A DNA stretch of 64,000 nt from Charina bottae (taxonomy: Eukaryota; Chordata; Lepidosauria; Squamata; Charinaidae): NCBI GenBank assembly GCA_023362775.1, contig JALMGJ010000025.1, forward strand, positions 8,843,501 through 8,907,500, read 5' to 3'. Both the position numbers and the translations under genes were made by a program. Each line of letters starts with the position of its first letter. Position 1 is the stretch's first letter. Below the pieces are notes generated by a model. It made no database searches. It saw nothing but the letters and a program-made list of their open reading frames with translations, and was not told where the DNA came from. Positions 41,073-52,616 of the stretch are shown here, piece by piece.

Positions 41073-44000
41073 AATAACATAAGAGAGGGTGAGTGATGGT
41101 CTGCAGAGTTGCCCAGTCTGTATTTTGCTTTTAGGCCTAATGTATTTGCTGATTGTAGCTATGTGTGTAGGGGAAGGTATTTGGTTCATGAAGAATAATG
41201 AATGAAAGGAGCTTGTTCATCCCACTGTTTAATTAACAAATGAATATTCTTACTTCACCATGAAAAATCCCAGAAGATTGCTGCACATGTATTAGCACAT
41301 GGACACAGACTTGAGAAGCTTTGTCACTAATTTATCATTTTTCTCTTTGGAAAATGTATTTAAATCAGGCAACATTTGTTATCTGTGGTTTGACATTCCT
41401 TTTATAGAATTATCTATAAATGAGTAATATACATATTTTGGTGCATTGATGTCCTTTGTGCCTCATGTGTGTGTATAGAGCTGCCTGGGAATCCAAGAGT
41501 GCCATCCACAAACGTCAAAAGTAACATATCAGTTCCAGCTATAGACTAAAGTGCACTAAGGCTGTCATCCCATATAAATGTCCTACAGAACTGAATCTGA
41601 TGCACAGCATTAGACAATTAAAACTCACTGGTAGCATACTTAACTCTGTATATGATTATGTTCGTAACATTTACTTGAAGCCTGGTAATGAATTCTAAAA
41701 CTTGGATGAAATTAAATACATAAAGGACAATTCCCTTGGTTTGATAATAATTTGTATTCTTATTCATTAATTTACTTCCAGAAGCTATCACATTATAGGA
41801 TCATTTTCTAGTGGTTATATTTATAGAATAGTGGCATTTCACACTTCAAGGATACAATTATGCCACATAAATCAGTTTTCTACAGAAACCAAATTACTAG
41901 CATTTTAAGTATCTGAGATAACATGAAAACGTATGAAAAGAGGATGGAAATATTACAAAACAGATATTTATTATCTCTTTGGAAGATGAAGTATGGAAAA
42001 ATGTATTTGATATTGTAGTCAAAGGCATTTATGCTGTTTTCCAAATACATTTGATGCCAATGAGAAGGTGTTTCTACAAGGTTTTCTAATATCATCAGCA
42101 CTGAAAATTTTTGGCCAAGAAGGTTTCCCCCATTTTTCATCAAATCAGCAAGGACTCCTGCTATTTTGATGACAGTAGATCTCTTGCAATGCCATTAGCA
42201 TCCTCCGCTTCCCTGGATGGGTAAAACAATGGGCTCATACAAATCTGGAACCTTGAGTGAAAGCAAGCTTAAATATACACCTTAAGGATATTCAGGGCTC
42301 ATTAATCCCAGAACTGATTCTATCAGGAATGGTTAAGGAATGGGAAGCTTAGGAATTGGTGTGAATTGACTCCAAAGCTCATTTGTGGATCAGAATGTAA
42401 TCCCACATTCAGAAGTGGATTCCTGATTTCTCCCATTTTTTGCAAGGCAGTTCTTAATATCAAAAGCACGCCAGAAGTTTATTTCAGTTTGCATTTCAGG
42501 TTTGGAAATATGCACATTTGTAGAAAACACACTGAAGAATCCATACTGAAGGTGTCGAAAAGAAGCTCCCCAGATGTTGCAACCAAGCCACTGAACGTAG
42601 CCCTTCGTGCTAGGTTTTGAACTTGGTAGAGAGGAAGAGCTGCTTTTGACATCTTGATCGAAACAAAAGCTTTGTTCACACAGCTGGGCTTCCTTTTTGT
42701 TTGCCATGTGAGAGCCTAATTTTCAGCAGTGGCATCATAATCTGTCATCACAGAAACAGATACTTATGCCAGTGTCCTGCTGTTCCTGCTCAATTTACAA
42801 ACCAGAAGAGAAAGTTTCTAAATTTCACTATTTTACAGCATGCCTGTTTCTTACCATCTTGCAGATTAAAAGGCCATCACATTAACAAATGCAGATTTGT
42901 TTTCACAGCAGAAAACAGGTGTATGTTGATTATTTCGTCAGCAGGAAGATGGCAGCTGAAACTTTCTTGCTTTCTCGATTGCCATGGTATAAAGGACAGG
43001 GCTGAAAAATGCCAACAAACTGGTCAGATGGAGACTGAGACCTGACTAAGAAATCCACAGGCATGTGACTAATATTTATCTAGTGTGAAAACTCAGCATT
43101 GCCTTGGTCTAGATATGATTTTCTAAGTTGTGATGAAGCATCATGTCAGTGGACAAAATCAAACAAATGTCTCTTCCTGTGAAGCTCATTTCAGTAAAAC
43201 AAGCTACCTCCCATAACTGTTTCATAGTCAGCACTGCAATTGAATATGAGGAAGAATGAGATTTCTTTGCATCTGAGAAGCCAATGGGTGTTGGTTTAGC
43301 AGACAATTGGAAAAACAGAGCTTATTAAATCAGGCTTAATTATTATTTTTCCTTATGACTAGACAGCAGACACTTTGAGATCTATGTTTTCTAATGAGTA
43401 CAGTATGTATTGTGAGGGTGAGGGTGAGAGAAGCAGCAGGCAGAAAGAATAAACTTGTTTTTCTGGTGATAAAATATCATAAAGTCACTGTTGGTTGCAT
43501 TGAGTTGGAAGTGGCCTTATTATATGTCTGCTCTGTGGAATTGTTTGACATTCTTTTGATATTTTACCTCTATAGTAAAGAGGAAATTAACTTTCCTTAA
43601 CCATAGAGGCAAAGTCCACAGTAGGGGCAGCATCTACTGAGGTTTGGGTTATCATTTGAAAAAATGCCATGGCTAGAGAGGAATTGATGTGCCCTTTAAG
43701 ATCCAGTTACCACCATTTGCTTGTTGATAACTTGCAGAGCCACAAGTTTGATTATCCAAATATATGTGGTGACTTGTGCTAAATATTATGGCTGCATATT
43801 ACTGAACAGTAAGCACTAGTTTTAGATGAGGAAAGAGCTGGAAATGAGAAACCAGGAATTAGATCAGGAGATCAATATTTATTCATTTACTTATAAATGT
43901 ATATGTTATTCTTCAGAGCAAGAGAGACCAAAGGACAAAAGAAAGTTATTGAAGTTCAAAAATATTCTCTATGTTGCTGTTCAAAATAGAAAGCCAACTT

Positions 44001-45644
44001 AGATGCCTTCTTGTCCATGAAGATTCTATAACCAGCCGAGTCAGTGGAGCCAGTCTGAGGATGCTTCATAACCCTACAGTTTGGTGGGTCACCCATCTGC
44101 ATGAAACTGTCGGTGTCTCAGCAGTGTCATTTGACATCATCCACATCTAGCATATTTAACCAAATTTGCCATATAGGTAAAGCTATCAAAGCAAAGATAT
44201 TATCCAGTCAGATAATCTATCTATTATAATCTATTAGACAATTTTGCTTGGGTTTTGCTTTGTGAAAGATGACAATAAAGCACTTAGCACTGCAAAAGCA
44301 CTTTTGGGGAAGAAAGAAAAAAAAAAACCTTTTTCCTTAATGAAAGCTTAGTTTCTGAAAAATATATCAAAACCTATAGGAAGTCTTCCAGTAGCTCTAA
44401 ATCCTCAGACCTGGTAGATTTTCCTGGCCTGTCATTTCTTACTCTCCAACAGCATGAGTAAGAAAGAGGATGGATTTCAATTAATAAAGCTGGGTGATGA
44501 TTGTGGTGAGGGGATATAAACATACAGCAATTACTGAAATGTAGTGGGATGCGTAGCTCTGCTGGAATGCTAACACTGGTACCTAAAATGGTATTGAATT
44601 GGGTTAAGATGAAAATTAATAGAGAAAGCTGACTCTTTGAATAAACATTTCCAATGGGAATGAAATGCAGTGTTCGAGCTATATACTGTATACCTATTGA
44701 ATTAGTTAAATACAAGACTGCTTTAAACTTGAGTTTAATCTCAATAACAGTTTCCACAACTTGGTCAAACCAATGGCCAGGCCAACTAGAGATGACAGGT
44801 CTATCATTCCATGTATTTGGAGGGCACCAAGTTAGAAGGTGGATCTATTTCATATTTATGAAATTATTCTGGTACATAGCCTGAATATGGTACCTGCATA
44901 TTTAGACCATAATTGTGCTAAACGAGAGTATGCATCTGTTTTACCAATCATGTTAAGCCATATTTAAATTTAATAGCCCTACTCTGCATGGTCTTACAGA
45001 ATTCACTGTGCCAAATGAAATTAACCAATTATGGTTTAGCATGTTGTATGAACCAGACCTCTATAATTTTGTCCTTCTTGAGTTAGAGGATGTGGTAAGA
45101 AGATAAATGGAAAAACATGAAGAGAAGCTCAGTAGCTACTAAGCTATCTGAAGACATACTTAGATGTGTTTTTGTTCTATACCATTTATATAGACCATCT
45201 GTAACTAAAATGAAACAGAAATCTCCCCTCCCATTTTAACATAAAATAACTAGGTGACTGTCAAAATTACTCTTAAACAGTTCTGTTTTTAATACTTTCC
45301 TAAATCTTAATAAGGTAGTGGCTGCTCAAATTAGTTTCCCATTTGTTCATAGCGTGATATAATTTGGTAATTCAGAAGAGCAACACCAGGTTGAATCATA
45401 ATGAAGCTCTTTCAGAAATATTCATATAGAAATTAAGTGCTTGTTCCTAAATAAAAACTCAGGATGGAACATTTGAGACTTCCTCATCCAAAGTACTATG
45501 GCTCAGATTCACCAAAATATTTTATCCCTGACTTCAAGGAAGGCAATGAAATAAAAATTGGAAATAATTTAAATTAAGACCGCATTTATGGAAATGCTAA
45601 TTTTAATAAAGGGAGATTTCTAAGCCATATATTTAAGTTGAAGT
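41073..45644. other. Repeat-poor, gene-free interval (second part)
   Basis: No repeat family or convincing exon was recognised over 4.5 kb. A GAGGGTGAGGGTGAGAG word occurs near 43416. It is a place to look for conserved non-coding elements. Confidence 0.45.
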
Positions 45645-46045
45645 GTATTCAAATTGGGTGTTGGTAATCAGAAATGAATATACAAGGCTTCTGGGTGAAG
45701 ACCTGTGGCAGGTTAGTCGTCCCTGCAAGAGTCTCCATGAGCGGGGACAGCACCACGGCGAAGATCAGTGGCCAGGTGGCAAGGTTTGGCCAACAAAATT
45801 CTCTCCAGAGAAGGGGAGATCGGGAGATCACCACTTGTGCTCTGGATAGCTGCTCCTCATGAAGAGTCCACAGGAATTAAGTTTCTTGTGGTTGATCATG
45901 AGTTGAGAGGCTTGGGAGCCGAGGGATTATCATCGCGTTCAAAACCGCTGTGTAGCCTTTATGGACATATGACCTGCAAAACCGCCCAGAGTCCCCTCTG
46001 TGGGGGGAGATGGGCGGTGATATAAGTATGATAAATAAAAAGCCC
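45645..46045 (+). mobile_element. Unclassified element with an L2-type 3' tail
   Basis: The last 80 bases (AAACCGCCCAGAGTCCCCTC, GGGGGGAGATGGGCGGTGAT, ATAAGTATGATAAATAAA) are the L2-type tail. The preceding 300 bases (ACCTGTGGCAGGTTAGTCGT, GTCTCCATGAGCGGGGACAG and so on) do not encode L2 protein. This may be a SINE or other non-autonomous element that borrowed the L2 tail. Boundaries are approximate. Confidence 0.45.
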
Positions 46046-46531
46046 CACTTTCTTAAACATTTTTAGATACAATTAATTTATAACTTAAGAGAGATCTCCT
46101 CAATGGCAGGACAGAACAGACACTTGGTGAGTCACCTTCTTTTTGGAATTAAGAAGTGGAAAAAAAACTATCTTAAAGGATTTTAATTTTAAAGCAAACA
46201 CCTTAACAAGATTGTGATTTAAGAAATTTTTCAATGGATAAAGGGGACAGTAATTTTAGAAAACAGAAGAATTTCTTTTTATGACAGAAATGCCTTTGAA
46301 AATAGTAAAATTAACCAAACAAACAGACCAGAACTTCATGGGAATAATGATTGTTTATTATAAGCCAAGTAGACAATTGGTGGATTGTACAGAATGAGAA
46401 GATAAGGGTAATATGAGCCAGACTGTGTGACTGTAGCTATGGAGAGCTAATTGGGACTAAAGTGTTAAAGACAGAGAAAAGTAAAACAGGATAAAAAAGG
46501 AGAGGCTTGCCTTTTACTTTCACCCCAGTAA
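46046..46531 (+). other. Possible L1 5' part, not certain
   Basis: A-rich, L1-like wording precedes an ORF1-like segment, but no conserved motif could be read. Confidence 0.3.
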
Positions 46532-46747
46532 TTGACATACTTTCACTTTATCATAAAGGCAACCCCAAGAAAAGTAGCAAAAATAGGAGAAGGAAGGAGA
46601 GCTTCACTAGAACAGCTTACAGATAAGGGCATCACACCAGATTTATTGCAGAAAATGTTTGAGGAATTTGGCAAGAAGATGACTGCAACAGTTGCCAATA
46701 GTTTGGATGCTTTTAAGAAAGAAATAGAAGGATTAGCAGGGATATAA
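46532..46747 (+). pseudogene. L1 ORF1-like N-terminal fragment
   Basis: The 71-codon open segment has an amphipathic helical stretch (DLLQKMFEEFGKKMTATVAN and FKKEIEGLAG). This resembles the start of the coiled coil of L1 ORF1 proteins, which coat the L1 RNA. It stops at 46747 and runs into an A-rich stretch, then the R4-like element. The assignment rests on general resemblance only. Confidence 0.35.
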
Positions 46748-47017
46748 AAGGATATGAAAGAAGTTAAGATTGAAGAATCTTTATTAAAAAAAAATCCCTT
46801 CTCACCCCTATGGGTGATATGTGTCTTCCTCAACCACTGGTCCTCTACCAGAGGCCTGGGAGTTTGAGGGTTCTGCGCAATATTTCAGCTGTTCCTAGCA
46901 TTCACTCTTCTGGACAGAGTGCTCTGCTATTGTTCCTGGGATCTGTTGGAGCCACTCTCCCAGCTTAGGAGTCACAGCCCAAGTGCTCCTACCACCACTG
47001 GGACCACATTGGCTTCA

Positions 47018-47216
47018 TGTCGATGAAGGTTCTCAGTCATCCAGGTGGAACAGTCTGTGGCTTGAATCATGTCAACTGGATTTCTATTTTCTCAGTAGAA
47101 ACGTTTCACTCCTTATCCAAGGAGCTTCTTCAGCCACTGAAGAAGCTCCTTGGATAAGGAGTGAAACGTTTCTACTGAGAAAATAGAAATCCAGTTGACA
47201 TGATTCAAGCCACAGA
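47018..47216. mobile_element. Perfect palindromic Penelope derivative (199 bp) nested in the R4-like LINE
   Basis: A 13-bp duplication, CACATTGGCTTCA (47005-47017 and 47217-47229), flanks it. The arms 47055-47133 and 47137-47215 are reverse complements over 79 of 79 bases with the spacer CCA. Each arm is the terminal part of the PLE at 20844-24002, including the hammerhead-like core. The extension TGAAGGTTCTCAGTCATCC sits only on the left, as in the large element. It has no coding capacity. Confidence 0.95.
47098..47172. ncRNA. Two facing hammerhead-like cores
   Basis: A minus-strand core at 47098-47133 and a plus-strand core at 47137-47172, each CTGAAGA, CTCCTT/AAGGAG, GAAACGTTTC. Either transcript contains one sense core and its exact complement, which would compete with ribozyme folding. 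Confidence 0.55.
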
Positions 47217-47220
47217 CACA

Positions 47221-48140
47221 TTGGCTTCACTTTCCACATCCTCTCTAGTTCCTCCTTCAGGCCCTGGTACTTCTCCAGCTTCTCATACACCTTCTTCTTG
47301 ATGTTGCTGCCACTTGGCATCACTACATCTATCACCACCGCTGTCTTCTGGTCCTTGTCTACTACCACGATGTCTGGATGATTGGCCAGTACCTGCCTGT
47401 CTGTCTGGATCTGGAAGTCCCACAGGATCTTAGCCCTGTTATTCTCCCATCTGGATTTGGGAGGGTGTAGCTCATAGACTGTGCAGATGTTCAGTCTATG
47501 CCTGCATCTTACACCCTCCCACATTGTGTTGGTCCATCTCTGAGGCCTCTCTGCACAGTTTGCATCTCGGGTCCTGTCTAGTGTGGTAGACCCCTGCTTC
47601 ATTGGATCGGGTGCTTAGTGCCTGTTCTTGTGCTGCTATGATCAGTGCTTCAGTGCTGTCTTTTAGTCCAGTCCTTTCCAGCCACTGGTAGGATTTCCCA
47701 AGGTCAGCCACCTCAGTTATCTGTTGATGGTACATCCCATGCAGAGTCTTGTCTTGCCATGGCACTTCCTCTGCTTGATCTTCCTCCCACATCTGCTGCT
47801 GCCTCAGGCATTCTCTCAGCAGCTCATCTTTGGGTGCCATCTTACTAATGTACTCCCGGATGCTCTGGGTTTCATCTAGGACAGTGGCTTTGACACTCAC
47901 CAGACCCTTCCCACCCTCCTTCTGGCTGGTGTACAGTCTCTGGGTGTTGGACTTGGGGTGAAAGCCTCCGTACATTGTGAGGAGCTTCCAGGTCTTCACA
48001 TCGTCAGTTTCCATGTCCTCCTTTGGCCAGCTCACTATACCGGCAGGGTATCTGATGAATGGCAAGGTATAAGTGTTGATGGCATGGATCTTTTTCTTCC
48101 CATTGAGCTGGCTCTTCAGGACCTGTCTTATCCTTTGGTT
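47221..48140 (-). pseudogene. R4-like ORF, C-terminal half with zinc knuckle and PD-(D/E)XK endonuclease
   Basis: In retrotransposition the endonuclease nicks target DNA for priming. On the minus strand the readable protein goes from FIRYPAGIVSWPKEDMETDD through GGFHPKSNTQRLYTSQKEGG, KTLHGMYHQQITEVADLGKS and GLKDSTEALIIAAQEQALST to a CxxC-H-C knuckle (RCKLCREASEMDQHNVGGC). A frameshift near 47500-47600 follows, then SRWENNRAKILWDFQIQTDR and the nuclease core HPDIVVVDKDQKTAVVIDVV, then YEKLEKYQGLKEELERMWKV. The PD...D-x-K type residues are present. Usual family copies carry an RT domain upstream, which is missing or decayed here. Broken by a frameshift and by the nested insertion after the KV word. 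Confidence 0.82.
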
Positions 48141-48429
48141 ACCTAACCCTGACCCTTCTGGCTAACCAGGTGGCTAACTTCTCTCCGAGTTGTCTTGATC
48201 TTAGCCTCCAACCTCATTTTCTGGGTGTGGGGGTGGGGGTGGGTTATGTACTTCTGTTCTTCTTGATCATGTAGCCAAGCATCTCCAAGATTACAGCAGC
48301 TGTAATGTATACCAGTTCATTGGTTTGAGTTATGGTGGTAGTAGGGATTGTTGTGAGGGCTCTATTGGCATCTTCTAGCATACTATCTGACGGTACTTGG
48401 TACTACCACTGAGCCTTGGTAATCGGTCT

Positions 48430-48903
48430 CAAGGGTTGACTAGCTAAAAGTTTGAAAAAGAAGATAAAAACTAACAGAAGCTAATACAAAGTAAAGAAGG
48501 GAAAAAAGAGAAAAAAAGAAAAAGAAAAAAGTGCAAAAATAAAAGATAAAAAGAAATATAAAGAAGAAGCTTCCGATTTCCTTTGCAGCAAATATGCTGC
48601 AATAAGTATGAATGCAAAATTATCTCTTACTCTATGGTTAAAAAAAAAGCTCTCTCTTTTTCTATTATCTAATGTTTTCTAGTAATCAAAACCACAAATC
48701 AAAAGTTCATTTTTTTCTGTTTCATGCAAAAAGTCTATAAGGGGTTTCTAGTCAGCAATAAATGTAGATGATGTCTTTTCTCTAATCAAAGAAGTCAATT
48801 TAACCATCTCTGCAAGTTCCATCATCTTCACCAACCATTTCTCCATTGTGGGTAGTACTGACCCTTTCCACTTCTGAGCATATAATAATCTCGCTGCATT
48901 TTT
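48430..48903 (-). mobile_element. L1 3' end fragment (minus)
   Basis: The minus strand reads VLPTMEKWLVK and MELAEMVKLTSLIREK-like words, then PLIDFLHE, the C-terminus of L1 ORF2. A T-rich 3' UTR follows (48440-48560). The same words occur on the plus strand in the adjacent fragment. Confidence 0.72.
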
Positions 48904-48904
48904 A

Positions 48905-49808
48905 ATGGATTTTTAAAACCATTTTATTAGATGTGCCATACTGAGAATATGGAATAGATATAAACCCAGGCAGTGCCTAAAACACTTCTCTGGATCTCAG
49001 TACAAGAAGCATTTTATAGAAGAAAAACAACAGGCAAAGACAAATGGTTAACATAGCAGGAATTATTGGAAAATCACCAAGGGGAATATAAAATTAAATC
49101 AAGAGAACAATTAATGGCAGAAGGATATAGTTGTCAATGGTTTTCCCATTTACAGTTATAAGATTTAAAATGGATTAAAAGACTTATGGTATGGAGCAAA
49201 GTAAGAAAGAAGTTGAAGTCCAATTGTATACTGATGATGAACATGTAATTGCTAAAATGTATAATCTTTTCTTGGAATTTGAAACAGAGGAACAACAGGT
49301 TAAAGAATGTATGATAAAGTGGGCTAAGAATGTTGATAAAATCATTGGTACATGATACCAGAGAAATTACCAAGAATGTATAAAGGCATTTCAAATGTAT
49401 GTTGGAAATGTGAACAACATGAAGGGGCATTTTATCATGCTTGGTGGACATGTGAAAAAGCTAAAGTATTTTGGACTGAAACACATACATTGATACAGAG
49501 GATTTTAAAGATTAATATTCAATTGAAGCCAGAACTTTCCCTTTTAGGACTGCTGTGTAAACAGTTAGAAAACAGCCATGGAAGATTATTTCAATATATG
49601 ATTTTCTGTGGCAAGATTACTATATGCAGAAAGATGGAAAGATTTGGTATTACCCACCATGGAGGAATGGTTGGTGAAATTGACAGAACTTGCTGAGATG
49701 GATAAACTGACTTCTTTGATTAGAGAAAGGACATTATTGACATTCATCAATGACTGGAAACCCCTTATGGACTTTTTGCATAAGAAAGAAAATGATTTTG
49801 TGGTTTGA
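48905..49808 (+). mobile_element. L1 ORF2 C-terminal fragment (plus)
   Basis: The plus-strand reading contains WNRYKPRQCLKHFSG, KMYK-like PRMYKGISNVCWKCEQHEGA and FYHAWWTCEKAKVFW. The cysteine motif CxxC-H-C is characteristic of the end of L1 ORF2. It continues through LPTMEEWLVKLTELAEMDKL to WKPLMDFLHKKENDFVV at 49806. Frames are broken upstream. It abuts the minus-strand L1 fragment head to head. Confidence 0.82.
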
Positions 49809-49994
49809 AAACTTACCTGAAAACCACTAACTTCCCATAAATATTCTATTCCCAACAGCATGTTGTAATTTTTCATATCATGAGTTGTGAAAATTATACC
49901 TAGCCCCATGTTGTGGATTTCAGGTAAGAACTTTTGAATTTCTGTGAAGAGTGATGTTTCCATAGAGTCCTGTTTGGACATTCAAAATATTTTA

Positions 49995-50115
49995 TTTATT
50001 TATTTATTGGCTGTTGTGGGTCTTCAGGGCTGTGTGGCCGTGTTCTGGAAGTTGTGGTTCCTATTTATTTATTTATTATTTAAATTTGTATTACCGCCCA
50101 TCTCCCCCAACTGGG
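49995..50115 (-). mobile_element. Short Penelope-end and L2-tail fragments
   Basis: GGCTGTTGTGGGTCTTCAGG, GCTGTGTGGCCGTGTTCTGG and AAGTTGTGGTTCC (50008-50068) match the PLE ends at 6908-7130. This is followed by (TTTA)n and TATTACCGCCCATCTCCCCC (50070-50110), an L2 tail. One appears to have inserted next to or into the other. Confidence 0.6.
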
Positions 50116-51285
50116 GGAGATATTACTTCAGGAAGGTAAATTGCAACATTAAGAAGAAGAAAAAAAAACCCTGCTTCTTGTGGATCTTCAGTTCTTTTCC
50201 TTCCATCATTTTTAATTTTAGAAAATCATATTACCAAACAACATCAATGGGAAGAAAATAACACAACACAAAAGTAAAATATTACATTATCAAAACAGAG
50301 CCAAATGATGTCAGAATAGAAAACTGCATCTTGTTTCAGTAATTAGATGTCAAGGTGCTCAGAGATGATGATATCACCTATTAGCAGACTAACAGACCAT
50401 TCCTATAAATGATGTCATAAAAGTTGTATAGCAACCTTTTTACTTTAATGGGATCTGAACTGGTAATGACTAAGTAGAAAATAGATCTTACAGTTGTGGT
50501 TAGTGCAGGGAAAATGTACTATAGCAGCTGCTGAAAAGGAAAAATCCATACTGGTTTTTACAGGAAAGAAAATGAAAATAAAATTGCCATGATCACAATG
50601 TCTTTGGATAAATCTACATTATAGCAGCATTTGGAATATTGTGTACAGTTCTGATTCCTTCATCTTCAACAGGATAAATACATAGCAAAAACTACAGAAA
50701 AAGGTAATTAAAATAATTATCATTTTGAGCACTTTTCTGCTTAAGGCTTTTTATTTACTGAAGCAACTAAATAGAACATGACAGAGATTTATAGCAATGC
50801 ATAGCATAGAGAATGTGGATAGAAGAAAAGATTTCTCCTGCTTTCAGAATATTAGAATTCTAATTCTAGTATTATCTCAAAGCACAGGGCATTCTGGAAA
50901 GACAAAATGCCATCTTCACAAAATACATCACTTAGAAAAGTCAACTCCATCCAGGCAATAGCCAAATGCACAGATGGTAAGTCTGCTATTGGCTAAGGGA
51001 TGGCTAAATTTTCCAGATCAATAATTTGTTATTAAACATTACTTCATCTTTCTCAATGCTGCCCAGTTACCTCTCCCAACCTGATTTTGCTCCGAGGTCC
51101 TCCCTCGCATTGCTGTTACCACTTGATTTCTTTTCCCCTGTTTCTGAGGAAATCCCACTTCTTGTACCACTGATATGGCAGTGGAATAGGAAGGGAGAGA
51201 GAACTGGGTCCATTCATAGCAATGGTGAATCTTGTACCTCACTGGGAAGAACACACATGCATCAGGTTTGCCATTATGGGGAATA
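50116..51285. other. AT-rich intergenic, nothing recognised
   Basis: No gene or repeat family was recognised. Confidence 0.4.
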
Positions 51286-51293
51286 GGCTAGAT

Positions 51294-51380
51294 CAGTGTT
51301 TCTCAACCTTGGCAACTGGTTGGGGAATTCTTGGAGTTGAAGTCTACGCATCTTAAAGTTGCCAAGGTTGTGAAACACTG
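51294..51380. mobile_element. Palindromic hAT MITE (87 bp)
   Basis: Ends CAGTGTTTCTCAACCTTGGC and GCCAAGGTTGTGAAACACTG are inverted copies. A perfect 8-bp TSD, GGCTAGAT, flanks it (51286-51293 and 51381-51388). The two halves meet without unique interior sequence. Confidence 0.93.
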
Positions 51381-51388
51381 GGCTAGAT

Positions 51389-52286
51389 TGATCTTTGCAA
51401 TGTTTCATCACTGTTTCATCGCAGCCCTCTCTTCTTACATTCTTTTGTGCAAAGGTGTTTCCTGGCCTTAGCCCAAAATCTTCCCCAAAACAGAAATGTT
51501 CTGATAAATATTTGTCTCCATATTATATTCCTGCTGCATCTAGACATTACCTTTAAAATAAGATAAAATAACATAAAATAGGCCAGCAAAAAAGCCTCAA
51601 ATAAGATCATCAGAGTCTTTTGACTGAAGTGGTTTATAAATTCATAAATATACAGTATAAATATCGTTCATCCTAAAAGCAATGCAAGTTTTTAGCTTCT
51701 GATTCATGTTCTTCACATTTTTATTAAACTCGCAAAATGCTTTGGGACTTTTTGCTTTGAACATACTATTGCTACTTCTATTTCTTCTATTGTTGCTATT
51801 GCTGTTATTAATAAGCCTATTCCAAATTCAAAATTCTTTTCCAGCTTTTAATCGCAACAGTATCCTTCCTGAGGTTTTTTGACAACTGTGCCCATTAAGT
51901 CTGACTTTTTAGATAGAGAATTGTCATTTTATTAGTCTGAAGAGCAAAGGTTAAGCAACCTGGAGCCTGAAGGCCACATGTAGACTCCCACCCCCCATCC
52001 TCTCTTCCCTTTATTGCCTAAATATGGTAGTAACAACATTTCCTGTCGCACATGGACATGCAGCAAAAACTAGAGGAAGCCCTAAAACATGTCTAGCACC
52101 ACAATAACAGCAACGAACACTTTGAAAAATTCCTGTTTCCCCAACATGTAGGAAAACAACAGTGACAGAAAATCCTTGCCTTATTCATATCCATGTTATG
52201 ATCCTAAGCCCTTCACGTTATTATCTCTCCCACTTCAGTCTTTGGTTCCTTAAAAAAAATTAATTTTTGCTTCTGACCACCAAAAG
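51389..52286. other. AT-rich intergenic, nothing recognised
   Basis: No feature was recognised. Confidence 0.4.
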
Positions 52287-52294
52287 GGCTAGCA

Positions 52295-52608
52295 CAGAGC
52301 TTTCCAAACTGTGTGTCATGACACAAAAGTGTGTCACCACGCACAGCGTGGTGTGTCGCCACACCACCCGGAAGCGGTGGTGCGCGCGTGCACGGCGGCG
52401 GCAGCAGTGGCGCGGTATCAGTGTTTCCGCATTTTAGTGGAGGCTGCTGCCGCCGTGAACACGCGCACCGCTGCACGCCCCCCCGTGCCGCCACCGTGCA
52501 CGCGCGTGCCGCCACACACCACCCCGCACCGCCGCTGTGCGCGCGCCCCTACACGCCGCTGCCGCCGCCGATGGTATGTCGCCAGCAGCGGCACTTTGGA
52601 AAGCCCTG
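52295..52608. mobile_element. Non-autonomous hAT, copy D (314 bp)
   Basis: CAGAGCTTTCCAAACTGTGT left end, CTTTGGAAAGCCCTG right end, perfect TSD GGCTAGCA (52287-52294 and 52609-52616). CpG-rich interior close to copy C (GGTGTGTCGCCACACCACCC) but with extra GC-rich units. Confidence 0.93.
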
Positions 52609-52616
52609 GGCTAGCA

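Larger units (their letters stand above)
46795..48400 (-). mobile_element. R4-like (Dong/Rex6) LINE fragment, interrupted
   Basis: The minus strand carries the 3' half of a LINE with a C-terminal restriction-enzyme-like endonuclease. The last coding words (VVPVVVGALG, LSWESGSNRSQ) lie left of the nested palindromic insertion at 47018-47216. The rest lies to its right. The 5' part beyond 48140 is decayed. R4 elements are known from lizards and their Rex6 relatives from fish. Confidence 0.8.

Noticed and set aside
48430..49808. A single twin-primed L1 insertion
   Set aside because: Both halves contain the same C-terminal ORF2 words, whereas twin priming gives non-overlapping segments.
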